Shown here: positions 25,708 to 34,321 of the stretch, piece by piece
Layout of the letters: each line of letters starts with the position of its first letter
How positions within the stretch are numbered: the first letter of the stretch is position 1
From: Archangium primigenium
GTDB taxonomy: Bacteria; Myxococcota; Myxococcia; Myxococcales; Myxococcaceae
DNA: 64,000 nucleotides
Assembly (NCBI RefSeq): GCF_016904885.1
Contig: NZ_JADWYI010000001.1
Span: 5,766,001 to 5,830,000, forward strand
Reading direction: 5' to 3'
Notes under the pieces: model-generated
The model's input: the letters and a program-made list of their open reading frames with translations, nothing else
Told to the model about the DNA's origin: nothing
Databases searched by the model: none
Made by a program: the position numbers and the translations under genes

Positions 25708-28678
25708 GACCCGTCTCCTTTCGCTGTGTCCGGGGGGGCGGCAGGGGCAGCCTCACGGTGAACGTGGCCCCCCCACCGGGTGTGTCGCCGACCTCCAGGG
25801 TGCCGCCATGCGCCTCCGCCACGCGCCGCGACACCCACAGCCCCAGGCCAAGCCCCCCGTAGCGTCGCGCGGACTCGGCCCGTGCGAAGCGCTGGAAGAT
25901 GCGCTCGCGCTGCTCGGGTTTCACCCCGATGCCATGGTCCACCACCTCCAGGACGGCCCATGCGCCCTCGCGCCGCAGCCGCACCGCCACGGGCCTGCCC
26001 GGGCCATACCGAATGGCATTGGACAGGAGGTGGCGCACGAGCTGGCCCAGGCGCGGCGCGTCGAAGTCCCCCACCAGTCCCGGCGCCAGCGCGAGCACGA
26101 GCGCGCAGTCCCGCCGCGTGAGCTCCTCGCGCGAGCGGCCCGCCTCGTCGGCCACGATCGCCGCCAGCTCCACCCGCCCGCGCTGGGGCTGGAGCTGGCC
26201 GGTGGCCAGCTGCGACACGTCCAGCATCTCCTCCACGAGCGCCGCCAGCCGCTGGGTCTGCCGCTGCATGGCGAGCAGCCGCTCGGCCGAGTCCGCATAG
26301 ACGTCGGCCGGCAGCGCGCGCGCGTGGGTCTCCAGTTGCAAGCGCAGGACGGTGAGGGGCGTCTTGAGCTCGTGACTGGCCACGGAGAGGAAGTCGTCGC
26401 GGGACTGCACGGCCTCCTCCAGGCCCGACTGCCGTGCCTGGTGCGCGATGGCCTCCCGGCGTACCCGCGCCAGCTCCAGGTGCGAGCGCACCCGGGCGAG
26501 CAGCTCACGCGCGCTGAAGGGCTTGACGAGGTAGTCGTCCGCGCCCGCCTCCAATCCCTCCACGGCGGCCTCCTCGCCCGCGCGCGCCGACAGCAGCAGG
26601 AAGGGCACGCCCTGCAGCGCGGCGCTCGCGCGCACCTCACGCAGGAGGCCAAAGCCCCCAAGCCGGGGCATCATCACGTCCGAGACGATGAGGTCCGGAG
26701 CGTGGGCCCGGGCGGACTCGAGCGCCGCGAGCCCGTCCTCCGCCGGCTCCACCTCGAAGCCGGGCGCGAGAATGCCCGTCACGTAGGCGCGCATGTCCGC
26801 GTTGTCGTCCACGACAAGGACGCGCGCACGAGGGCCCGGCGTGGAAGCCGGGGCCGGGGCCTCCTGCCCGCGCAACCACCCCTGGGCTTCCTCGACATAG
26901 GGCGCCGCGCGCGTGCCCGTGTCGCTCCCGTCCACGCCCTCGTGGACCCGCTCGCGCGGCAGATGCTCGGAGCCCAGGGGGACTCGCACGGTGAAGGTGC
27001 TGCCCTCGCCCAGGACGCTGTGCGCCGAGGCGGCCCCGCCGTGCAACCGCGCCAGCTCTTGCACCAGAGCGAGCCCGATGCCACTGCCCTCGTGGCTGCG
27101 CGCCCGCGCGCCTTCCACCCGGTGGAAGCGCTCGAAGAGGTGCGACAGCGCGGACTCGGGGATGCCCGTGCCCGTGTCTCGCACCCGGAGCACGGCGTGG
27201 CCGGACTCCTCGCGCAGGCAGACGGTGAGGCCTCCCTCGAAGGTGTACTTGAGCGCGTTGGACAGCAGGTTGAAGACAATCTTCTCCCACGCCTCGCGGT
27301 CCACCCAGACAGGCGAGGACAAGGGCGGACAGTCCACCGTGAGCACGAGCCCCGCGCGCCGGGCCGCGGACTCGAAGTGGCTCACCAGCTCGGCGGTGTA
27401 CGAGGACAGCTCCGTGGGCCGGTAGGCCACCTGGGCGCGGCCGGCCTCCAGGCGGCTGAAGTCCAGCAGGCTGTTGACCAGCTTGAAGAGGCGCGTGGCA
27501 TTGCGCTGCACGAGCGACAGGCGCTCGCGCTGCTCGGGCGGCAGGCGCCCCGGGCCCTCGGACAGCGCGTCCTCCAGGGGCCCGAGCATGAGGGTCAGCG
27601 GCGTGCGGAACTCGTGGCTCACATTGGAGAAGAAGGCCGTCTTGGAGCGGTCCAGCTCGGCGAGCGCCTCGGCGCGCTTCTTCTCCTCCTCGAGCGCCCG
27701 GACGCGCATCACGTCCGCGACCACCTGACGCGAGAGCAACTGGAGGAAATCGCGATAGGGCGCGTCCAGGGGCAACCGGGGGCTGAGTCCCGTCACCAGC
27801 ACCGCATCCGGCGCCCCACCGCCCGTGAGCGACAGGCGCACGAGCAGCGCGCGGCGGGTGGGCTCCGGCCAGGGCCTCGCGGCGATCACTCCCCCACGGG
27901 CCTCCACGTCCTCGACGAGCCGCGCCTCGCTCGAGCCCAGGACCTCCGCGAGCGGCCAGGGCGAGGCGCCTTCCCCGAGCGCTACCTCCCGGGGCGCCGC
28001 GGGGCTGCCCTCCTCCACTCCGGTGTGGAGCAGGAGCCGGGCCCGGTCTTCCTTCACCGCGTAGAGCAGCGCGAAGGGCACGTCCGCGCTGTTCTGGGCG
28101 AGCACCTCGCTGGCCGCGCTCAGCACGCCCTGCACATCCGTGGCCCTGGCGGTGCGGATGGACAGCTCGCGCACGGCGTTGAAGCGCCGCGCGCCGAGCA
28201 CCTGGCGGGTCGTCTCCGTCACGATGGTGAAGATGCCCGCCAGTTCGCCCCGCTCATCGCGCGTGGGCACGAAGGACCAAGAGAAGTAGCACTCTTCCAG
28301 GAATCCCTGGCGCGAGAGGAAGATGAGGCCGTCCTGGATGTACGCGGCGATCGGGCGGGTGCGGGCGCTTTCGAGCAGGGGCGCGAGGGTGTCCCAGGTC
28401 TCGGCGAAGACGCGCTCCACCGTCTGGCCCAGGGCCCAGGGGTGTTTGTCCCCGATGAACGGCCGGTAGGCGGTGTTGTAGAGGAGGACGCGCCCGGCGG
28501 ACTCCGACCCCCAATACAGGCAGATGGGATAGGGCGAGGCGAGCATCGTGCTGACCGAGACGCGCAAGGCGGCGGACCAGCCCTCCACGGGCCCCAGCGG
28601 CGTCCGGCTCCAGTCCATGGAGCGCATGAACTCGCCCATCTCCCCTCCGCCCGCGAGGATTCGCTCCTGCTCGGTCAT
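25704..28678 (-). CDS. Hybrid double histidine kinase with probable frameshift near its 3' end
   Basis: A sensor of about 990 residues, paralogous to the next gene: PAS-like (about 10-165), GAF-like (about 170-330), HisKA 1 (SHEFRTPLTLM, His near 355), HATPase, receiver (about 630-750, Asp near 666 in IVSDVMMPRLGG), HisKA 2 (SHELKTPLTVL, His near 768) and HATPase (GLGLGLWVSRRV). Directly after the natural kinase ending FTVRLPLPPP the frame reads on for ~490 nonsense residues, to 24176, out of frame through the next gene. One extra base in the G7 run at 25732-25738 would instead give PDTAKGDGS and a stop overlapping the next start. ATG 28678 (MTEQERILAGGG) has TAGGA 8 bases upstream; ATG 28684 is also possible. 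The end given here assumes the frameshift. Confidence 0.8.
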
Positions 28679-28971
28679 GGGCATTTCCTACGCCGGCCCT
28701 GGGTGCCGCGGAGTTGGGAGTCGGTGGGGCACGAGCTCAGGTGGGGCCTCCTCTACCAGGAAGGTTATAACGTCGGGTCTTGGATGCATCCGCGAGGGGA
28801 AACTCCCGGGTACCTCCGCCAAGGATTCCGCGCACGCCCGCTCGCCGACACGGCACCGGGACTCCCCGCTCAGAAACCATCCGAGGGAATCAACTTCATG
28901 GAGGGGGGGGTGCTCCTTGGGAAGGTCCCACGTGATCTGCTGGAGAGGAAGGCAATCTGCCGGGGTTCGAG
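28679..28971. other. Degraded intergenic sequence upstream of the hybrid kinases
   Basis: About 290 bases, less GC-rich than the surroundings, without a supportable gene. Open frames here give no recognisable protein. Together with the fragment just beyond it, this looks like eroded coding sequence. The promoter for the kinase pair presumably lies here but could not be placed. Confidence 0.5.
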
Positions 28972-29086
28972 GGAGCGCCGCTCGGGCTTCTTCGCGCGCA
29001 CGGGCGCGTAACACGTGCCCTCGTACTCGGCGGTCTCCCGGCGAGGAGGGTCCTGTCGGGTCTCGACCCAACATCCCCCTCCGTGT
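28972..29086 (-). pseudogene. C-terminal fragment, third copy of the duplicated membrane-protein gene
   Basis: On the minus strand this encodes GGGCWVETRQDPPRRETAEY, then EGTCYAPVRAKKPERRS. That matches the last ~38 residues of the membrane proteins at 18921 and 21157, but with no start, no membrane helix and no N-terminal domain. After RRS the frame diverges from the usual VTP stop. The Cys of the PPC motif is lost (PPRRET). The fragment ends exactly where the methyltransferase gene stops. It is a remnant of a third copy lying upstream of the kinase pair. Confidence 0.8.
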
Positions 29087-29884
29087 CTAACGAGGCGCGA
29101 GCGCGGCGGCGCGGCCCCAGATGAGCGAGGTGTAGCGCGAGCCGGGCTCGGCCTGGAGGCCGAGCTTCTTCAAGTCCTCCGAGTGCTTGGAGCCCTTCAC
29201 CACCACCCAGCGCCGGGCCACGCGGCGGGCCTCCTCGAGGACGTCGGGGGTGAGGGGGGCGTGCTCGGCGTAGCGGCGGAGCATCTCGAAGGCGGGCTGG
29301 GCCTTCTTGGGCTTCTCGAACATGGGGTCGAAGCAGACGACGTCGAAGGAGCCCGAGGGCAGCGCGCGCAGGTACGCGTGGGCGTCGGCGTGCAGGGATT
29401 CGATCCGGCAGGAGGCGGGGCCGGAGTCGTAGGCGGCGAGCCCTTGGGACACGATGGCGAACAGGGGGAGGCTCTTCTCCAGGGCCACCACCCTGCCCTC
29501 CGGACCCACGGCGAGCGAGGCCACCAGGGCGTCCTGGCCCAGGCCCAGGGTGCAGTCGAGGACCTGGTCCCCGGGACGCATCTCGCTCACGCGCAGGAGG
29601 GCGTCATCGCGCTGACCCTCGCTCAGCCGCATGCGGCGCAGGTGGGCCATGCCGGGGTTGAAGGAGAAGGCGCCCTCGGCGTCGGCGAGTGTCACGCCCT
29701 CGTGCTCGAAGACGAGCAGGGCCTCGGCGACGGACTGGAGCAAGGCGCCCAGGGGCTGCTTCTTGCGGCGCGGGACGAACGGCAGGCCCAGGGCGCGCGC
29801 GGCCTCGCGGGCCTGGCGCACGAGGGACTCGTCGGGCTGGCCGCTGGTGGTGACGCCCAGGGGGAGGCGCGGAGGAGCCGTCAT
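29087..29884 (-). CDS. RsmJ-like SAM-dependent methyltransferase
   Basis: A 265-residue class I methyltransferase. After an N-terminal region (about 1-90) with FVPRRKK and an FNPGMAHLRRMRL motif come the SAM-binding strand VLDCTLGLGQDALVAS (about 107-122), the acidic loop VVALEKS, and VVCFDPMFEKPKKA. The DPMF motif and layout resemble RsmJ, the 16S rRNA guanine-1516 N2-methyltransferase, and related proteins. The ATG overlaps the stop of the TOPRIM gene (ATGA), so it is translated with the ATPase-TOPRIM pair. That may be accidental operon membership or reflect a three-gene unit. The RNA target is inferred. Confidence 0.82.
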   Translation of the reverse strand: MTAPPRLPLGVTTSGQPDESLVRQAREAARALGLPFVPRRKKQPLGALLQSVAEALLVFEHEGVTLADAEGAFSFNPGMAHLRRMRLSEGQRDDALLRVSEMRPGDQVLDCTLGLGQDALVASLAVGPEGRVVALEKSLPLFAIVSQGLAAYDSGPASCRIESLHADAHAYLRALPSGSFDVVCFDPMFEKPKKAQPAFEMLRRYAEHAPLTPDVLEEARRVARRWVVVKGSKHSEDLKKLGLQAEPGSRYTSLIWGRAAALAPR

Positions 29885-30540
29885 GCGACGAAGAGACGCT
29901 GGAACCAGGAGACGAAGGCCAATGCCTGGGGTGAGTCGTGGCCGAGCAGACGGGCCGTGAGCGCGGTGCCGAAGGGGAGTCCTGGGTCCGTCTGCCACGC
30001 CAGCCACGTGTGGATGCGGCCCTTGATCTGGTCCTTCTGCGCGAGGGCTCCACCCAGTGACCGCGCCTTCACCGTGGCCTCCTCCGCGTAGGCCCAGCAG
30101 GGATCGTTCGCGGGCACCAGATTGCCCAGGAAGTCTTCCAGAATCCCCGGCTGCTGGTTGTCGGGCATGAGCCAGATGCCCAGCCGAGAGAGCTTGAGAT
30201 CCGGGCGAGGGAGAATATCGACCACGGTCCCCTCAGAGGCCGGAGACACCGGTAGGTCGATTCTCAAGTGCGAGAAGCAGTCCCGGAGCTGCTGCCACCG
30301 TGGCTTCACATCAAGGTCCGCATCGAGCACCAGACCCATGCGCGAGAGGCTCTTGGCGCCGGTGGACAGGTTGGCCGAATCGAGCAGTTTGCTCACCCCC
30401 TGCATGTCCTCGACGTGCGGTCGAGTCGACCTGGCGTCGTCCCAGTCGTAGCCATGCCGCTTCATCAGCCCCAGGAGCGCGTGCTTGTCATCGGGTCCCT
30501 CGACCATCAGCCGGTAGGGGCTGTTCTTCGGGGGTGGCAT
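29881..30540 (-). CDS. TOPRIM-type protein (DUF3226-like), partner of the AAA ATPase
   Basis: A 219-residue protein. YRLMVEGPDDKHALLGLM (about residues 8-25) holds the TOPRIM Glu, and MGLVLDADLDVKP (about 66-78) holds the DxD pair; both are needed for metal-dependent nuclease or topoisomerase-type chemistry. The layout matches DUF3226 proteins, small TOPRIM partners of ABC-type ATPases. The start overlaps the ATPase stop (TAATG), so the two are translationally coupled. A split version of OLD-type nuclease systems, with the ATPase as sensor and this as effector, is the likely reading. The end overlaps the methyltransferase start. Confidence 0.8.
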   Translation of the reverse strand: MPPPKNSPYRLMVEGPDDKHALLGLMKRHGYDWDDARSTRPHVEDMQGVSKLLDSANLSTGAKSLSRMGLVLDADLDVKPRWQQLRDCFSHLRIDLPVSPASEGTVVDILPRPDLKLSRLGIWLMPDNQQPGILEDFLGNLVPANDPCWAYAEEATVKARSLGGALAQKDQIKGRIHTWLAWQTDPGLPFGTALTARLLGHDSPQALAFVSWFQRLFVA

Positions 30541-31625
30541 TACCGCACCTCGACCTGATGACGGGCGGCGGAGAGGATCTCGTCGGCCGAGTAGCGGATG
30601 CTGGCCGCGGCGCCCTTCTCGATGCGGTGGAGCGAGATGTCGTTCCGCACGTCCGGCTCGCTCTCGTAGAGGCCCGCGAGCGCCTGGATGCAGTCGAGGC
30701 TGTGACTGGTGGCGAAGACCTGGACGTTCAACCGCCGGGCGGTCTCGACCACGAGCTTCCACATCTTCACCATGACCGAGTAGTGAAGGCCCGTATCGAT
30801 CTCATCGATGAGAAGGTAGCCGCCCTCCGACTCGACGAGATTCAAAATCAAGAAGAGAAGACGCGAGATTCCCTCGCCCATACTGCCAAGAGGGAAGCGT
30901 CGATCCGATTGTCGGAGTTTGACGAACATCCCAACCGGGCCTCGACCCGAACTGGAGAGCCAGGCCAGCCGCTCGATATCGGGTTGGATGATCTGAAGTG
31001 CCTCGATTGCCTTGGGCTCCTCCGGTGTCAACATCACCGTGTCCCACATCCACCCAAGAACCTGCGGAGGGACAGGACGCGTTCCGATGAAGTACACCGC
31101 CGAGGTATCGAACGCGTCGTTCTCCGACGGCGGCGACATGAATGCGAGTTGTGGTGGACGACGTGATTCGGAAAGTTCGAGCGGAAGGCTGAACCTGCGA
31201 GACCCAGGTTGAGATGTCACCGTGACTTCAATGGTCGACATCCCCGAACTCAACCCGTGAGGAGCCGGAATCGCCCCAACGCTCGCAATGGAGCAAGACG
31301 TCGAAATGGGGCCAGGCACGAGTTCGCCTTCGAGAGTGAACGTGGCTCCAACCGAGGTCTGACCACCACGAAACAACTGTCCTAGATCAAGGTACGTCTC
31401 GTCGTTGTCTTCGCCCCGAGAGGGAGGCATGTATTCGCCTCGACGTCTCGGGCCTTTCGTGAGGACAACGGGCTCAGTCCGGGCGAGCAGCAGAATCTCG
31501 ATCGCCTCCAGCACCGACGTCTTCCCCGCGTTGTTCTCCCCCACCAGCAGGTTGACGCGCGTCAACCCCTCCATCGACAGCGAGGAGAGGTTGCGGAATC
31601 CGGTGACGTTCAGGGACTTCAGCAT
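30540..31625 (-). CDS. AAA/ABC-type ATPase of an OLD-like defence pair
   Basis: A 361-residue SMC/RecF-like ATPase: Walker A GENNAGKTS (about 23-31), an N-terminal MLKSLNVTGFRNL typical of AAA15/AAA21 and OLD families, a signature-like LGSMGEGISRLLFL, Walker B GGYLLIDEIDTGLH (about 265-278) and the H-loop FATSHS. No nuclease domain is fused to it; the TOPRIM activity sits in the next, coupled gene. Similar ATPase-TOPRIM pairs are phage-defence modules. Codon use is noticeably less GC-biased than in the flanking diguanylate cyclase (stretches such as TTCAAAATCAAGAAGAGAAG), consistent with horizontal acquisition. Start ATG 31625 has no strong ribosome-binding site. Confidence 0.88.
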   Translation of the reverse strand: MLKSLNVTGFRNLSSLSMEGLTRVNLLVGENNAGKTSVLEAIEILLLARTEPVVLTKGPRRRGEYMPPSRGEDNDETYLDLGQLFRGGQTSVGATFTLEGELVPGPISTSCSIASVGAIPAPHGLSSGMSTIEVTVTSQPGSRRFSLPLELSESRRPPQLAFMSPPSENDAFDTSAVYFIGTRPVPPQVLGWMWDTVMLTPEEPKAIEALQIIQPDIERLAWLSSSGRGPVGMFVKLRQSDRRFPLGSMGEGISRLLFLILNLVESEGGYLLIDEIDTGLHYSVMVKMWKLVVETARRLNVQVFATSHSLDCIQALAGLYESEPDVRNDISLHRIEKGAAASIRYSADEILSAARHQVEVR

Positions 31626-31681
31626 GGGCACCCACGAGGATACGGCACGCCGCCGCCCCTCGTGAGTTTTTCGGCCCCGCC

Positions 31682-33838
31682 CTACCCCTCGGCGACCTGG
31701 AGCTTGCGACCGCCCTGGGCCTCGGCGACGGTGACCGACTGGTTCCGGCCGTGGCGCTTGGCGTAGTACAGGCACTGGTCCGCCTGCTCCACCAGCACCA
31801 GCTTGTCCACGCCGTGGTCCGGCGCCGTGGCGATGCCCAGGGACAGCGTGACCTTGAGCGGGCCCATCTCCGTCTGGAACACCTCGGCCTTGATGGCCTC
31901 GCGGATGCGCTCGGCGATGACCTTGGCGCCCTTGGGATCCGTCTCCGGCATGAGGATGGCGAACTCCTCGCCGCCGTAGCGCGCGACGATGTCCGTGTCC
32001 CGCGCCTGCTCCTTGAGGATGCGCGCCACGCCCTTGAGCACCTGGTCGCCCGTGAGGTGGCCGTAGGTGTCGTTGACGCTCTTGAAGTGGTCCACGTCCG
32101 TGAGCACCAGCGAGCACTTGCGCCCGTAGCGCCGCGAGTGCGCCAGCATCTCGTCCGCCTTCGACTGGAAGGTGCGGTTGTTGTACAGGCCCGTCATGCC
32201 GTCCGTGGTGGCCATGCGCTCCATCTGCTCGTAGAGCTGGGCGCGCAACACGGCCTGCGCCGCCTGGATGGCGATGACCTCCAGCATGCGCAGCACGTCA
32301 TGGTCCAGGGCCGTCTTGCGCCGCGAGCCCGCCACCAGCGTGCCGAGAATGCGGTCGCCCGCGGTGAGCGGGAAGATCTTCAGCGCCGCGAGCCCGCGCA
32401 CCTGGGTCTCCTCGTCGAAGATGACCTGGCGGTCCATGGCCTTCAGGTCGCGGCCGGGCAGGGGCGCGCCGTAGCGCACCACGTTGGCGACCAGGCCGTT
32501 GTTGTCCGGGAACGTCCAGCCCTCGAGCGCCTTGCCCGGCGCGCTCACGCCCAGCATGCGCGCCACCTTGTGCACGCGCTTGCCGTCCTGCTCGCTCACG
32601 ATGGTGACGGCGCTGAAGTCCAGGCCCGCGAGCTGCCGCGCGCTCTCCAGCACCGCGAGGAACACCTGCTCGGGGTTGCCCGCGCGGTTGAGCTCCTCGA
32701 TGGCGCGGAAGAACCGGTCCTTCTCGTCGCGCGTCTTGCGGATGTACGTCATCACCCGCTCCACCTCGATGGAGCGCAGCACCTCGGCGGCGATGGTGGT
32801 GAGCAGCTTCTCGTCGTCGTCGGAGAAGGGGTTGTGCGCGAGGCGGTCGGCCACGAGCACGCCGCGCACCAGGCCCCCGCCCTCGATGATGGGCACGGCC
32901 AGCACCGCGCCCACGCCGGGCGAGCTGCCGTCGTACCAGGTCACGCCCTTGAGCCCGAGCGCCGAGTGCATGCGCACCGGGGCGCGGCGCTTGAGCACGC
33001 CGCCCAGCACGCCCTCGCCCGCGGTGAAGCGCTCGCGCTGCACTCGCTCGGAGGCGCTGCGGCAGTCATACAGCTTGAGCCCCTTGTCGTCCGAGGTGAG
33101 CAGGAAGGCCGCGCAGGTGTTCGTCTTGAGCGCCGTCTCGGCGATCTCCAGGGCGGCGCCCACCGCGCCCTCGATCTCCTTCACCGACGCGAGCAGCCAC
33201 TTCTCCTGCTCCTTCTCGTCCGGGGGGTTGTCGTGGGTGCCGGAGTTCACCAGGCGGAACGTGCGGGCGCGCTCCTCCACTTCCTTGATGCGCTTGTCCA
33301 CGGCGGCGCTCTCGGCGCGGCGGGCGGCGGCGATGCGCGCGGCGAGCACCAGGTGGTTGAGCCCGGCGAACAGCGACAGGAAGGAGGCGTGGGTGAGGAA
33401 CGTGCCCAGGCCGCGCGCCGGGCCCCGGAAGACGAGCAGCGCGTCGAAGGCGAGCGCCACGCCGAGCAGCACCAGGCTCGCCGTGCGGGGCAGGAAGGCC
33501 ACCAGGCACGCCATGAGCAGGTAGACGAGCGGATAGGCGGCATCCCCCGCGAGCGCCACCACGAGGAACGCCGAGGCGAGGAACACCGCGCCCAGCTCCA
33601 CGTCGTCGCGCAGGTAGAGCGGCGCGCCCACGGCCTCGCGGGTGAAGCGGCGCCAGCCCATGACGCCCAGGCCCGCGAGCAGGAAGAGCACGAGGCCGGC
33701 CTCGGTCCAGCCCAGCGCGTGCAGTCCGACGAAGCCGCCGCGCGCCAGGTGCGAGAAGGCGCACAGCACGGAGGCCGCGGGCACGGCCCGCACCAGGAAG
33801 CGCGTCAGCTTGGAGACGGCGGAGAGGGGCGAGGGCAT
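31682..33838 (-). CDS. Membrane-bound GAF-GGDEF diguanylate cyclase
   Basis: A 718-residue protein making cyclic di-GMP. The N-terminus has several hydrophobic helices (about residues 12-180) and a short coiled coil. Two GAF domains follow (about 225-370 and 385-545). The GGDEF domain (about 560-700) has MATTDGMTGLYNNRTF, an intact active site YGGEEF (about 621-625) and an inhibitory site RDTD five residues before it, so feedback inhibition is expected. It starts 5 bases after ftsB and is likely co-transcribed with it. This class of GAF-GGDEF protein is common in myxobacteria. The signal sensed is unknown. Confidence 0.94.
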   Translation of the reverse strand: MPSPLSAVSKLTRFLVRAVPAASVLCAFSHLARGGFVGLHALGWTEAGLVLFLLAGLGVMGWRRFTREAVGAPLYLRDDVELGAVFLASAFLVVALAGDAAYPLVYLLMACLVAFLPRTASLVLLGVALAFDALLVFRGPARGLGTFLTHASFLSLFAGLNHLVLAARIAAARRAESAAVDKRIKEVEERARTFRLVNSGTHDNPPDEKEQEKWLLASVKEIEGAVGAALEIAETALKTNTCAAFLLTSDDKGLKLYDCRSASERVQRERFTAGEGVLGGVLKRRAPVRMHSALGLKGVTWYDGSSPGVGAVLAVPIIEGGGLVRGVLVADRLAHNPFSDDDEKLLTTIAAEVLRSIEVERVMTYIRKTRDEKDRFFRAIEELNRAGNPEQVFLAVLESARQLAGLDFSAVTIVSEQDGKRVHKVARMLGVSAPGKALEGWTFPDNNGLVANVVRYGAPLPGRDLKAMDRQVIFDEETQVRGLAALKIFPLTAGDRILGTLVAGSRRKTALDHDVLRMLEVIAIQAAQAVLRAQLYEQMERMATTDGMTGLYNNRTFQSKADEMLAHSRRYGRKCSLVLTDVDHFKSVNDTYGHLTGDQVLKGVARILKEQARDTDIVARYGGEEFAILMPETDPKGAKVIAERIREAIKAEVFQTEMGPLKVTLSLGIATAPDHGVDKLVLVEQADQCLYYAKRHGRNQSVTVAEAQGGRKLQVAEG

Positions 33839-33843
33839 GGGGT

Positions 33844-34119
33844 CTACTCCAGGTGGAAGACGAGCTCGCCGGGTTTGATGAAGCCCAACTCCTCGCGCGC
33901 CGCGCGCTCGAGCGCCGCGGGGTCGTCGCGCAGGGCGTTGATCTCCCGCAGCAGCCGCTCGTTCTGCTCGGCGATGCCGCGGTTGCGCACGTGCAGGGAG
34001 TCCACGTCCTGACGCAGGCTCAGGTAGCGGCGGAAGCCCTTGGCGTCCGCGGCCGAGACCAGCGTGAGGAGCGCGGCCACGCATGCCGCAACCGCCAGGA
34101 GCTTTCGCCGCACCGTCAT
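33844..34119 (-). CDS. ftsB: FtsB/DivIC-family septum formation initiator
   Basis: A 91-residue bitopic protein: a short cytoplasmic start (MTVRRK), one membrane helix (about 7-25), then a periplasmic coiled coil (RQDVDSLHVRNRGIAEQNER) and the conserved tail REELGFIKPGELVFHLE typical of FtsB. It would join FtsL and FtsQ in the divisome. ATG 34119 gives the usual length; no obvious ribosome-binding site precedes it. It directly precedes the diguanylate cyclase on the same strand. Confidence 0.9.
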   Translation of the reverse strand: MTVRRKLLAVAACVAALLTLVSAADAKGFRRYLSLRQDVDSLHVRNRGIAEQNERLLREINALRDDPAALERAAREELGFIKPGELVFHLE

Positions 34120-34186
34120 GAGTGCGCGGCAAGGTACCAGCGACGACCCGGGCGGCAAGAAATCCGCTCCAGGGCTGTAGCGCCTC

Positions 34187-34223
34187 GGAGCACCTCTTGG
34201 AGCACCTCTTGGAGCACCCCCTT
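34187..34223. repeat. 12-bp direct repeat in the ftsB promoter region
   Basis: GGAGCACCTCTT occurs twice in perfect tandem, followed by a third degenerate unit GGAGCACCCCCTT. It lies between the divergent ftsB and AsmA-like genes, about 70 bases upstream of ftsB, where direct repeats may bind a regulator. Function is inferred. Confidence 0.6.
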
Positions 34224-34321
34224 GGCCCGAGGGACTTTCCTGCGCAGGACACTCGCGGCACGGGGGCCCGCCGCGGCGCGCCCGTCCTGCGAGCATGGGC
34301 GCGGATCCCCCACCCACGACC

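Noticed and set aside
24176-28684. A single 1502-residue protein in the frame of the first hybrid kinase
   Set aside because: The last ~490 residues overlap the second kinase out of frame and have no protein character; a frameshift in the G7 run explains it better.
19250-29100. A complete transposon or integrase-bearing island
   Set aside because: Despite duplications and scars I found no transposase, integrase, terminal inverted repeats or tRNA target.
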